DNA from: an uncultured Ruminococcus sp.
Lineage (GTDB): Bacteria > Bacillota > Clostridia > Lachnospirales > Lachnospiraceae
Direction of reading: 5' to 3'
Assembly: GCA_900066355.1 (NCBI GenBank)
Contig: FMEL01000014.1
Span: 27,166 to 91,165 of the forward strand
Length of the DNA stretch: 64,000 nt
Made by a program: the position numbers and the translations under genes
Shown: piece by piece, positions 1 to 7,591 of the stretch
How the letters are laid out: each line of letters starts with the position of its first letter
Position numbering within the stretch: position 1 is the stretch's first letter
The notes under the pieces: model-generated
Told to the model about the DNA's origin: nothing
Database searches by the model: none
What the model saw: only the letters and a program-made list of their open reading frames with translations

Positions 1-31
1 AAAAAAAGAGAACCCTCATTCGGATTCTCTT
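1..31 (-). terminator. Rho-independent terminator for the ligA-metA operon
   Basis: On the minus strand an AGAGAA/TTCTCT stem with an inner CC/GG pair and a short loop is followed by seven U residues (plus-strand A1-A7). It lies about 120 bases beyond the metA stop and is the first terminator in that direction, so it probably ends the operon. It may also have belonged to a lost gene, because the bases just before it look like an old coding tail (see findings). Confidence 0.75.
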
Positions 32-153
32 TCAATAAATTCGATTCGTTTTTTATACCCCATCCGGTACCCCATTTTGTACCCCATTTTTAAACCACAT
101 TATGTCTAACTACACCATTTTATGCCATTTCAGGCAATTTCTCCAAATCCGCA

Positions 154-1095
154 TTAATCCATGTTTATACTCGCAAAATCAGGTGTTCCGTACAGATCAA
201 ACGGTGTGCTCTGGTATACGTAATAATTCAGCCAGTTCGTATACAGATTGTTTGCATGTGCACGCCACAGAAGCAGTGGTTTACTTTCCGGATCGTCGTC
301 TTTGTAATAATTTTTCGGAAGATCGATAGGCAGTCCCTTACCCATATCGCGCTTATACTCTCCATCCAGCGTGATGCGGTCGTATTCCGGATGTCCCATT
401 ACAAAAATCCGGCGCCCGCCCTGTGCCATCGCAAGAAAAAGACCTGCTTCTTCGGATTCTGCAAGAATGGTGATTTCTTTGCATGCACGGATATCTTCGA
501 TCGGCACTTCGGTATGTCTGGAATGTGGTGCCAGAAAAGCATCGTCAAATCCTCTTACAAGCGGAATCTTACGGTTGAGGACTTTGTGCCAGAAAAGGCC
601 GAACATCTTATGATCAAGCTGTCGTTTCTGAAGTCCGTAAAAATGGTAAAGACTCGCCTGCGCTGCCCAGCACAAAAAGATCGTTGAAGTTACATGGCTT
701 TCTGTCCAGTCCATGATTTCTTCCAGCTCTTTCCAGTAGTCCACTTCCTCGAATTCCATCTGCTCTACCGGTGCACCTGTCACGATCATTCCGTCAAACT
801 TCTGATCTTTCAGATCAGGAAATGTCTGGTAAAATTTATTCAAATGGCTGACAGAAGTGTTTTTGGCCTGATGGCTTTCAACCGCCATAAACGTTACATC
901 CACCTGCAGTGGTGTATTTGACAGAGAACGCAAAAGCTGAAGTTCTGTCTCCTCTTTCAGCGGCATCAGATTCAGAATCAGAATCTGAATTGGACGGATA
1001 TCCTGATGAATTGCTCTTCCCTCATCCATCACGAATATATTTTCTCTTTCCAGAATTTCTTTTACAGGCAGATCGCCCTGTATCTTAATCGGCAT
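154..1095 (-). CDS. metA: Homoserine O-acetyltransferase, MetA family
   Basis: This cytoplasmic enzyme acylates the hydroxyl of L-homoserine, the first committed step of methionine synthesis. The 313 residues cover the whole MetA family length. The catalytic Cys142 sits in FLCWAAQA, and His235 and Glu237 sit in GHPEYD. Residue 111 is Glu (GAPVEQMEF). In this family Glu111 goes with acetyl-CoA use and Gly111 with succinyl-CoA use, so the product is probably O-acetylhomoserine; that is inferred from one residue. A GGAGG site lies 9 bases before the ATG. The gene starts 42 bases after ligA and is the last gene of the pseudouridine synthase-ligA-metA operon. No SAM riboswitch is visible in front of it. 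Confidence 0.95.
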   Translation of the reverse strand: MPIKIQGDLPVKEILERENIFVMDEGRAIHQDIRPIQILILNLMPLKEETELQLLRSLSNTPLQVDVTFMAVESHQAKNTSVSHLNKFYQTFPDLKDQKFDGMIVTGAPVEQMEFEEVDYWKELEEIMDWTESHVTSTIFLCWAAQASLYHFYGLQKRQLDHKMFGLFWHKVLNRKIPLVRGFDDAFLAPHSRHTEVPIEDIRACKEITILAESEEAGLFLAMAQGGRRIFVMGHPEYDRITLDGEYKRDMGKGLPIDLPKNYYKDDDPESKPLLLWRAHANNLYTNWLNYYVYQSTPFDLYGTPDFASINMD

Positions 1096-1137
1096 TTCCC
1101 GTTCCTCCTTTAGTTCATACTTCTATATTATTTCATT

Positions 1138-3102
1138 CTATTTTGATTCTTCCGTCAACTTCAGGAAATCTTCTTCGGAAAGAATCGGAATCCCAAGCTC
1201 TCTTGCTTTTTTGTTCTTTGAAGAGTTCGAAGTGACATCGTTGTTGATCAGGTAATTCGTCTTACCGGTTACAGAACCGGTCACCTTACCTCCCAGAGAC
1301 TCGATCAGATTTTTTGCTTCTCCACGATTACTGAAATGTTCCAGACTTCCCGTAATCACGAAATTCATCCCTGCAAAAATCTGATTGTCAGATTTTTCTT
1401 CTTTTACAATGTGAAGATATCCAAGCAGATGGTCAACCTTCTGATTATTTTCCGGCTTCGCAAAATATTTTTTCAGACTGCCGGCAATGACCGGTCCGAT
1501 ACCGTCAATCATACTGATTTCTTCCTCTTTGGCAGAGCGAATTTTGTCCAGGTCATCATCAAAATAGCGACAGATTACTTTTGCATTGGACAGTCCGATG
1601 TTGCTGATTCCCAGACTGTAAATTACTTTTGCAAGTGTAGTCTTTTTTGCTTTCTCAATGCTGGATATGAGGTTGTCGAAAGATTTCTCTCCAAAACCGT
1701 CCATCGTGACGATCTCATCCCTGTATTTCCCGATTTCAAAAATATCTCCGAAATTATGAATAAAACCTTTTGCAATAAATTTCTCCAGAGTAGCTTCTGA
1801 AAGTCCGTCAATATTCATTGCATCCCTGCTGACAAACAGTGTAAACGCCTTGATTTTCTTTGCCACACAGTCCGGATTCATGCAGTACAGGGCTTCTACA
1901 TCATTTTCACGAAGCACCTTTGCCTCCTGGCCGCACACCGGACAGATATTCGGAATCTCCAGATTTCCACTCTGTGTAAGGTTTTCCGCAATCTGCGGAA
2001 TGATCATATTTGCCTTATAAACCTGAATCGTATCACCAATGCCAAGTTTCAGATCTTTCACGATGCTGACATTATGAACGCTGGCCCTGCTGACCGTCGT
2101 TCCCTCCAGTTCCACTGGATCAAAGACTGCGACCGGATTGATCAACCCTGTCCTTGACGGACTCCATTCGATTTCCCGAAGTGTTGTTTCCCGCACTTCA
2201 TCTGCCCATTTAAAAGCAAATGCATTTCGCGGAAACTTCGCTGTGCTTCCAAGGGACTCTCCATACGCAATATCATCATATAATGCCACAAGCCCATCCG
2301 ATGGAAAATCATTGGTTATGATCTTTTCAGCAAAATAATCCATTGCCTCATCCAGATTCTCTGATGTCACCACACGGTACTCCACCACTTCAAATCCCTG
2401 TGTCCGCAGCCATTCCATCTGGAACTCTCTGGAATTATGCATGTCTACATCCTGCGCAGATACAAGCGCAAACGCAAAAAAGCGTACATTCCTTTCTGCC
2501 GTAATCTGATTATTAAGCTGACGTACCGATCCACTGCAGAGATTTCGCGGATTCTTGTATTTTGCATCTACATCCTCAATAGAATTATTTATTCGTTCAA
2601 AATCAGAGTAAGTAATGATTGCCTCTCCACGAAGCACCAGTCTTCCCTGATATGCGATTTTCAGTGGAATGTTTCGAAAAACACGCGCATTGTTGGTGAT
2701 AACTTCTCCGACAATCCCGTTTCCCCTGGTGACTGCTTTCTGCAATTCTCCATTTTCATAGGTAAGAACGATAGTCAGACCATCCATCTTCCATGACAGA
2801 AGCGTCTTATGACTTCCTACAAAACCTCTTAAAACTTCCCTTTCTTTCGTCTTGTCCAGAGAAAGCATCGGAGAATCATGTGTTTCCTTCGGAAGCGCAT
2901 CCACTGCCTCATATCCGACACGAACGGTCGGACTGTCAGCAAGAACGATTCCTGTTATTTTTTCTGTCTGCTCCAGTTCGTCGTACAGCGCGTCGTACTC
3001 CCTGTTGCTCATGATTTCTCTGTCTTCCTGATAATATGCCTTTGCCGCCTCGTTCAGCTTCTGAACCAGTTCTTTCATTCGGGTTACCTCTGCTGTTTCC
3101 AT
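1138..3102 (-). CDS. ligA: NAD-dependent DNA ligase LigA
   Basis: This enzyme seals nicks in duplex DNA using NAD+ during replication and repair. The 654 residues have the standard LigA order: Ia/adenylation domain, OB fold, a four-cysteine zinc finger (CPVCG then CMNPDC, near residues 390-415), helix-hairpin-helix repeats, and a C-terminal BRCT domain (about residues 575-650). The adenylated lysine is Lys105 in SWKMDGL. The usual family motif here is closer to ELKxDG, so this is a divergent branch of LigA; the genome may carry another copy. The ATG follows AGGAGG by 5 bases. This start lies inside the reading frame of the upstream pseudouridine synthase, giving a 167-base overlap. Confidence 0.93.
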   Translation of the reverse strand: METAEVTRMKELVQKLNEAAKAYYQEDREIMSNREYDALYDELEQTEKITGIVLADSPTVRVGYEAVDALPKETHDSPMLSLDKTKEREVLRGFVGSHKTLLSWKMDGLTIVLTYENGELQKAVTRGNGIVGEVITNNARVFRNIPLKIAYQGRLVLRGEAIITYSDFERINNSIEDVDAKYKNPRNLCSGSVRQLNNQITAERNVRFFAFALVSAQDVDMHNSREFQMEWLRTQGFEVVEYRVVTSENLDEAMDYFAEKIITNDFPSDGLVALYDDIAYGESLGSTAKFPRNAFAFKWADEVRETTLREIEWSPSRTGLINPVAVFDPVELEGTTVSRASVHNVSIVKDLKLGIGDTIQVYKANMIIPQIAENLTQSGNLEIPNICPVCGQEAKVLRENDVEALYCMNPDCVAKKIKAFTLFVSRDAMNIDGLSEATLEKFIAKGFIHNFGDIFEIGKYRDEIVTMDGFGEKSFDNLISSIEKAKKTTLAKVIYSLGISNIGLSNAKVICRYFDDDLDKIRSAKEEEISMIDGIGPVIAGSLKKYFAKPENNQKVDHLLGYLHIVKEEKSDNQIFAGMNFVITGSLEHFSNRGEAKNLIESLGGKVTGSVTGKTNYLINNDVTSNSSKNKKARELGIPILSEEDFLKLTEESK

Positions 3103-3868
3103 GATGGCCTCCTGTTTCTGTTATTGTTTCACTTGAGGAATTACGAATCAGCTCTTTAAGCTCACTCCACTCATCTCTCCGTATTTCACGATATGCCCCA
3201 CATTTCAGTCCATCCAGTGTAAGATTCATGATCCGTACACGTTTCAGTGTACGTACATGATATCCAAGATACTCACACATCCTGCGGATCTGTCGGTTCA
3301 GCCCCTGCGTCAGAACAATGGTAAAACTATTCCTGCCAGTCTTTCGCACGATGCATGGGCGCGTAACAGTCCCAAGTATCGGCACTCCATTCTGCATATG
3401 ACACACAAATTCATCTGTAATTTCGTGGTCTACCGTCACCTGATATTCCTTTTCGTGGTAGTTGCCTGCCCTCATGATACGGTTGACAAGATCTCCCTGA
3501 TTGGTCATAAGGAGAAGTCCCTCGGAATCTTTATCCAGCCTTCCCACCGGATAGATCCGTGTCGGATAATCAATGTATTCGGTTACTGTTGTCTCCTGCC
3601 GCTGTTTCTTCGTGCTGCAGACGATTCCCCGTGGTTTATAAAAAAGAAGCAGTACCTCCCGTTCTTCCTTTTCCACAGGTTTGCCGTCCAGACAGATCAC
3701 CGCATCAACAGGGATTCTCTCCCCTGTGCCTATCTTTTTCCCGTTCACGGTAACTCTTCCGGCTTCTGTCAGACGATCCGCATCCCTTCTGGAACACACT
3801 CCGGCACTGCTCAGATATTTATTTATCCTTATTGTATTCTGATCTTCTGATTTCATTTTTTTGTCCAT
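2936..3868 (-). CDS. RsuA/RluF-family rRNA pseudouridine synthase with a basic C-terminal tail
   Basis: This enzyme converts a specific rRNA uridine to pseudouridine. From the chosen ATG the protein has 310 residues. An S4 RNA-binding domain (IRINKYLSSAGVCSRRDADR) is followed by the catalytic domain, with the catalytic aspartate motif in GRLDKDSEGLLL and the C-terminal family motif GLNRQIRRM. The order fits the RsuA/RluB/RluE/RluF group, with RluF most likely. The last 55 or so residues are rich in Gly, Arg and Asn and are read from DNA that also encodes the start of LigA in another frame. Upstream TTG (3892) and downstream ATG (3856) starts are possible. The -10 TATAAT lies only about 6 bases before the ATG at 3868, so the mRNA may be nearly leaderless. 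Confidence 0.88.
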   Translation of the reverse strand: MDKKMKSEDQNTIRINKYLSSAGVCSRRDADRLTEAGRVTVNGKKIGTGERIPVDAVICLDGKPVEKEEREVLLLFYKPRGIVCSTKKQRQETTVTEYIDYPTRIYPVGRLDKDSEGLLLMTNQGDLVNRIMRAGNYHEKEYQVTVDHEITDEFVCHMQNGVPILGTVTRPCIVRKTGRNSFTIVLTQGLNRQIRRMCEYLGYHVRTLKRVRIMNLTLDGLKCGAYREIRRDEWSELKELIRNSSSETITETGGHHGNSRGNPNERTGSEAERGGKGILSGRQRNHEQQGVRRAVRRTGADRKNNRNRSC

Positions 3869-3874
3869 TGCTTT

Positions 3875-3903
3875 ATTATATAGTGTTTTCAATTCGTCCG
3901 CAA
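3875..3903 (-). promoter_or_regulatory. Sigma-A promoter of the pseudouridine synthase-ligA-metA operon
   Basis: On the minus strand TTGCGG and a perfect TATAAT are separated by 17 bases. The expected transcription start falls at or just before the ATG at 3868, and no Shine-Dalgarno sequence is seen there. Either translation is leaderless or it begins at the ATG at 3856. Confidence 0.6.
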
Positions 3904-3930
3904 CCGGCAGTTTTATATTTTACACTCCTC

Positions 3931-3990
3931 TTGTATTTTTTTGCCACATCATGTATGATGAAGAAAATATACAATTGTACATTTGTACAA
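3931..3990 (+). promoter_or_regulatory. Promoter and palindromic operator of the cell-wall-repeat protein
   Basis: TTGTAT (3931-3936), 17 bases, then TATGAT (3954-3959) forms a plausible sigma-A promoter. At 3975-3990, just after the expected start point, lies the perfect inverted repeat TTGTACA-TT-TGTACAA, about 14 bases before the start codon. Its position is that of an operator. The regulator is unknown. Confidence 0.55.
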
Positions 3991-4003
3991 AGGAGGGAAA
4001 TTC

Positions 4004-4558
4004 ATGTCAGATCATAATCGACAGACAAATCCCCTGCTGCTTATCATCGTCATTTTGCTTTGTCTTTCTTCTGGATTTTTCCTGCGCCAGTCATCGTACG
4101 ATCCGGATTATTTTACAAAAGAGTCCGTAACCTCCAGGAAATCAGACAAAGCTTCATCAGCAAAGGATTCAAAAGAAAAAAACACCACTCAAAATTCAGA
4201 TAAAAAGAAAACTTCAAAGAAAACACCATCCGTAACTCCAAAAACGACTCAGACACCGACCGAAACACCGACTGTTTCTGACGACAGTAACATTTCCCCG
4301 GAAGCATCCGAAGGTACTTGGACTGCAAGCGGAAGCAACTGGCTGTTTCTGGTTGACGGACAGCCTTACACCGGATGGCTTACCGACACAGATCACAAGA
4401 AATATTATTTCAACAAAGACGGAATCATGCAGACTGGTTGGATCGATGTAGACCAAAAACGTTACTACATGGATCAGGATGGAATCATGCAGACCGGTAC
4501 AATCACTGTAGACGGCGAAACATACGAACTTCAGACAGACGGTTCTCTTAAGAAGTAG
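4004..4558 (+). CDS. Secreted or membrane-anchored protein with cell-wall-binding repeats
   Basis: No specific function is recognised. The 184-residue protein starts with a short basic stretch and one hydrophobic segment (about residues 9-26). A Lys/Ser/Thr-rich linker follows (about 35-100, with TPSVTPKTTQTPTETPTV), which looks like a wall-spanning spacer. The C-terminal 75 residues hold two to three choline-binding-like repeats (GWLTDTDHKKYYF and GWIDVDQKRYYMDQDG). The ATG at 4004 is chosen because GGAGGG lies 6 to 7 bases upstream; an ATG at 3983 lacks such a site. It is a single-gene unit with its own promoter, operator and terminator, divergent from the ligA operon. A role at the cell wall is inferred from the repeats. 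Confidence 0.85.
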   Translation: MSDHNRQTNPLLLIIVILLCLSSGFFLRQSSYDPDYFTKESVTSRKSDKASSAKDSKEKNTTQNSDKKKTSKKTPSVTPKTTQTPTETPTVSDDSNISPEASEGTWTASGSNWLFLVDGQPYTGWLTDTDHKKYYFNKDGIMQTGWIDVDQKRYYMDQDGIMQTGTITVDGETYELQTDGSLKK

Positions 4559-4589
4559 AAAAGACACAGGAAAATCTCCTGTGTCTTTT
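4559..4589. terminator. Bidirectional terminator between convergent genes
   Basis: A perfect 13-base stem (AAAAGACACAGGA with TCCTGTGTCTTTT) and a 5-base loop carry U-runs on both strands. It lies between the plus-strand wall-repeat gene and the minus-strand SH3 gene and can stop transcription from both. Confidence 0.93.
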
Positions 4590-4601
4590 GTCTGTTCTTA
4601 T

Positions 4602-5519
4602 TTACTGAAGCAATCCACTATAGACATATCCAGTCTCGCCATCGTAATCAATCTGAATCCAGTCACCCTCCTGAGCAACCTTCACAACCTGATCACCGGC
4701 ATCAAGACCACCTATGATATCACTGTCGCTGCTTGCTTCTGCCCTGACATTACATCCTTCTGTAACTGTCAGAGTCGTGCCGTCTGCACTCGTGCCGGAA
4801 GAAGTATCTACTTCTTCACCTAGTCCATTCAAAAACTGTGCCAGAGCCGAATCATCCTTCTGTGCCTGCTCATATGCCGCCTGCACTTCTGCTGTCAGGT
4901 TCTGCACATCTTCGTCTGACTTCAGTGAATCCATATACTCAGAAACCTGTGTGTTCTGCTCGAGATCACCAAGTATCTTGTAATTATTATCACTGTCTTT
5001 TACTACATAAGAACTCCACAAAGATGGTGCCGGTGTATCAATTCCTTTGCATACAAAACTTCCCCGTGTGTACACTACAAAGGAATTATCATCCAGGCCT
5101 TTCTTTGTATAAACATTGCTGACCTGATACCCTTCGATGTAATCTTTGGCATTTGTGATCTTTGATTCATCTGAAGGTGTCAGATTGTTGACAACAGTTC
5201 TCAATGCGGTAATGTCTTTGTCCCCTAAAGCTTTGTAGTAACTGTTCATAAGCGCAGTGATTTCTTCACTGCCATCCTCCAAGGGATTCGTGTCTTCTTC
5301 TTTCTTCCCGTCGTTTGTCTCCCCATCATCTTCCGGAGAAGAAGGATCAGTTCCCTGGTCGTTGTCCTGAGCTGTTGTTTGTTCTCCGTCTGAAGTTCCC
5401 TTCCCACTTCCGACACAGGCGCGAACACCAACGAACAACACAGCTACGATCACCAGAATTGCTCCGCCAAGCATAAAATAGCGAAGGTTATCTGACAACC
5501 ATTCCCTGAAATTATCCAA
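4602..5519 (-). CDS. Membrane-anchored protein with a C-terminal bacterial SH3 domain
   Basis: The 305-residue protein has one transmembrane segment near residues 15-33 and a long acidic Asp/Glu/Thr/Gln linker (about 38-85). A central domain follows (about 85-180; STEP-like or NTF2-like folds are possible but not shown). The last 60 residues form an SH3b domain with typical CNVRAEASSDSDIIG and GDWIQIDYDGETGYVY motifs. SH3b domains of this kind usually bind peptidoglycan outside the cell. The start codon is TTG, supported by AAGGAGG 8 bases upstream; no ATG fits as well. It is a single gene between a terminator and tRNA-Arg. Its function is unknown. Confidence 0.85.
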   Translation of the reverse strand: MDNFREWLSDNLRYFMLGGAILVIVAVLFVGVRACVGSGKGTSDGEQTTAQDNDQGTDPSSPEDDGETNDGKKEEDTNPLEDGSEEITALMNSYYKALGDKDITALRTVVNNLTPSDESKITNAKDYIEGYQVSNVYTKKGLDDNSFVVYTRGSFVCKGIDTPAPSLWSSYVVKDSDNNYKILGDLEQNTQVSEYMDSLKSDEDVQNLTAEVQAAYEQAQKDDSALAQFLNGLGEEVDTSSGTSADGTTLTVTEGCNVRAEASSDSDIIGGLDAGDQVVKVAQEGDWIQIDYDGETGYVYSGLLQ

Positions 5520-5573
5520 GTTCTTGTCCTCCTTAACTTACAACGCACCGAGGCAGACCCGTACCTCGTGCAA

Positions 5574-5645
5574 CACACCTGAAGGGAATCGAACCCCCGC
5601 ACATGGTACCGGAAACCACTGCTCTATCCACTGAGCTACAGGTGC
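5574..5645 (-). tRNA. tRNA-Arg (anticodon CCG)
   Basis: The minus strand folds into a 72-base cloverleaf: acceptor GCACCTG/CAGGTGT (with a G-U closing pair), D-arm GCTC/GAGC, anticodon stem GTGGT/ACCAT with loop TTCCGGT, and a T-arm with TTCGATT. The anticodon CCG reads the Arg codon CGG. CCA is not encoded. The T-stem contains two G-U pairs. Confidence 0.93.
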
Positions 5646-5665
5646 AGGCCATTAAAGCTTTCTAT

Positions 5666-5694
5666 AATATATCACATATTTTACTATTTGTAAA
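5666..5694 (-). promoter_or_regulatory. Promoter of tRNA-Arg
   Basis: On the minus strand TTTACA, 17 bases, then TATATT lies about 20 bases before the tRNA 5' end, in AT-rich DNA. Confidence 0.6.
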
Positions 5695-5729
5695 GTTTTT
5701 GAATAATTTGCTTTTTATAAACAACTTCC

Positions 5730-6530
5730 TCAATCGCCTAATATTTTTGTATTTCTGTAATCTGTGACATGATTTCCCAGACGGAATATGGTATATCTTC
5801 CAATGCTTCCAATCTCCTGATATCCTGCCTCAGCCAGCACTTCTTTTTGCTCATCTGCCGTAATTCTTAATGCCAGATAATTACACTTCTGTTTTTTTCC
5901 GCCTGTAGCGATTATTCGGTAATCTGGCTCCGGCGAATTAATCTCATAATAAAGCTTCCTTGATCTGCCATGTGTCGAACGTGCATTTCTTCCTATCAAA
6001 TTGTAAATAGACGGATCATATACACGCACATATGAACTTATATCGTCGTCTGATGCAAATGTAAATTTTTCGCCCTGCGCATCCGCCTGAATGAGCTCGC
6101 AAATTCCGGCAACCTCATCCGGCACCTGCTGATAATTATGAACACGTGTATAATTTCCAGCCAGATATACTTCCTTTCCACTCACTGCAACGATTCCTAT
6201 ACACAATACCACCAAAAGCATCTGCATGTTTTTCTGATGGTCTTTTATCAATTCTGTCATTGCCAGTGCAATTACAGGAGAAGAAGGAATCAGCCACAAC
6301 ACTCGCCAGTAAACGCTCTCACCAATGCATTTCTGAATGACAGCAGCTGTAAGAGGACAGAAAAACAAAAAGAGCATGATCAGAAGATAGGTGAGCACAT
6401 ATTTTACATTTTCTTCTTTTCTTTTAAAAACGAGCAAATAAGCAGCTGCAAGTATCAACAAATATGAGAAAAGGCTGTCCCCCCAGTAATTGCTCCATAA
6501 ATTCAATATCTGATTGATTAATTCTTTCAT
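5730..6530 (-). CDS. Membrane protein of unknown function with a C-terminal soluble domain
   Basis: The protein is not recognised. The first half of its 266 residues contains four hydrophobic segments (about residues 20-36, 45-65, 75-95 and 105-120). The second half is polar and probably soluble, with a patch DDDISSYVRVYDPSIYNLIG. AGGAG lies 9 to 10 bases before the ATG. The gene starts 16 bases after the upstream membrane gene and reads as its partner. Together the pair may correspond to a single longer polytopic protein in relatives, but a normal stop, ribosome site and start separate them here, so a recent frameshift is not suggested. It closes the molybdenum hydroxylase operon. Confidence 0.75.
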   Translation of the reverse strand: MKELINQILNLWSNYWGDSLFSYLLILAAAYLLVFKRKEENVKYVLTYLLIMLFLFFCPLTAAVIQKCIGESVYWRVLWLIPSSPVIALAMTELIKDHQKNMQMLLVVLCIGIVAVSGKEVYLAGNYTRVHNYQQVPDEVAGICELIQADAQGEKFTFASDDDISSYVRVYDPSIYNLIGRNARSTHGRSRKLYYEINSPEPDYRIIATGGKKQKCNYLALRITADEQKEVLAEAGYQEIGSIGRYTIFRLGNHVTDYRNTKILGD

Positions 6531-6546
6531 TCAAGTTTTCTCCTGT

Positions 6547-7590
6547 TTACAGAACATATAAAAAGATCAGTCCCAAAACCAATGTCGGAATACAGCACAA
6601 TGCACACTTCCAAATACATGTAAAATTTTTTTTATAAATCAACTTCACGACTGCAAAGCTTCCGATCAACAATGGTGCCAGTATAATTCCCATAGAAGAT
6701 ACCAGACAACAGCTCAAATTTGCCATCAGCATCAATCCCCATGAATATTCCGCTTTTTCTTTCATAACTATTGTCAGGCACAGATACACCAGCATCGGAA
6801 TCAGAATTGCTGCCAAAATCGCCTTTCCCTGCCACAGGCGAACCATCTGAAAATCACCTGCATTATAAACAGAATATGCCGAAAAACTACTGAGTACTGC
6901 CACGAGCAGCAAATAAATATCCCGGGCTTTTCGGTCATTCGGAAACCAGCATCTGCTCAAAAGACTTTGAACCATATAAACTACAACCAAAAATACTGCC
7001 GGAAATACCACATGCGCCATAATCGCAGGGTGCAGTCCGGCACTCAGCTGACTGACTACCGCAAGAAATACCGGAAACGGAGAAAGGGTATATCTCTCCG
7101 GTAATACCATATAATATCTGCCTGTATCAGGGTTCACTTCAAAAATAGTGTCCGTATAAACATCTGTTGTTGCACTTGCCACAAAGAAACTGTCATCTGC
7201 ATCCATATGTGCCAGAAGCGCACACATTACAATCTGGCATATAATAAGAAGAAGTGCCAACGCAAAGTAAAACGTAATCTTATTTTCTCTTTTTTGTACA
7301 CTTATCATATTTTGGCTCTTCTCTTTATTTCCAACAACCGATACAACTCCCACTACTGCCAGAAGTACTGCCACCCCACCATACAATACTGTCAGAATAT
7401 GAAGGGGTGCCTTCAAAAAAGTCAATGGAAGTGTGAATATCTCCATCAATGAAAATAAGACCAGATAGCCCAAAGGCAGGCATGCTTCCGGACAGATGTG
7501 TTTTCTTTTTGACATAAACAAATTTCCGATTGCCGCCGGTACCAGCAGCAACCAGAACAATGCAAGTATTCCTTTCAGAATAATACTCAT
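6547..7590 (-). CDS. Polytopic membrane protein (DUF6077-like)
   Basis: The protein has 347 residues and about eight hydrophobic segments. A loop near residues 150-180 carries NPDTGRYYMVLPERYTLSPF, which I associate tentatively with the DUF6077 group of Clostridia, often near cell-surface functions. No catalytic motif is evident. The ATG at 7590 is one base from the molybdopterin subunit stop codon and has GGAG 8 bases upstream, so the two genes are translationally coupled. Longer versions starting inside the upstream gene lack support. Why a membrane pair follows an oxidoreductase is unknown. Confidence 0.75.
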   Translation of the reverse strand: MSIILKGILALFWLLLVPAAIGNLFMSKRKHICPEACLPLGYLVLFSLMEIFTLPLTFLKAPLHILTVLYGGVAVLLAVVGVVSVVGNKEKSQNMISVQKRENKITFYFALALLLIICQIVMCALLAHMDADDSFFVASATTDVYTDTIFEVNPDTGRYYMVLPERYTLSPFPVFLAVVSQLSAGLHPAIMAHVVFPAVFLVVVYMVQSLLSRCWFPNDRKARDIYLLLVAVLSSFSAYSVYNAGDFQMVRLWQGKAILAAILIPMLVYLCLTIVMKEKAEYSWGLMLMANLSCCLVSSMGIILAPLLIGSFAVVKLIYKKNFTCIWKCALCCIPTLVLGLIFLYVL

Positions 7591-7591
7591 T

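Noticed and set aside
5730..7590. Frameshifted single membrane gene
   Set aside because: A normal stop, a 16-base gap, an AGGAG site and an ATG separate the two frames, so two genes are the simpler reading.
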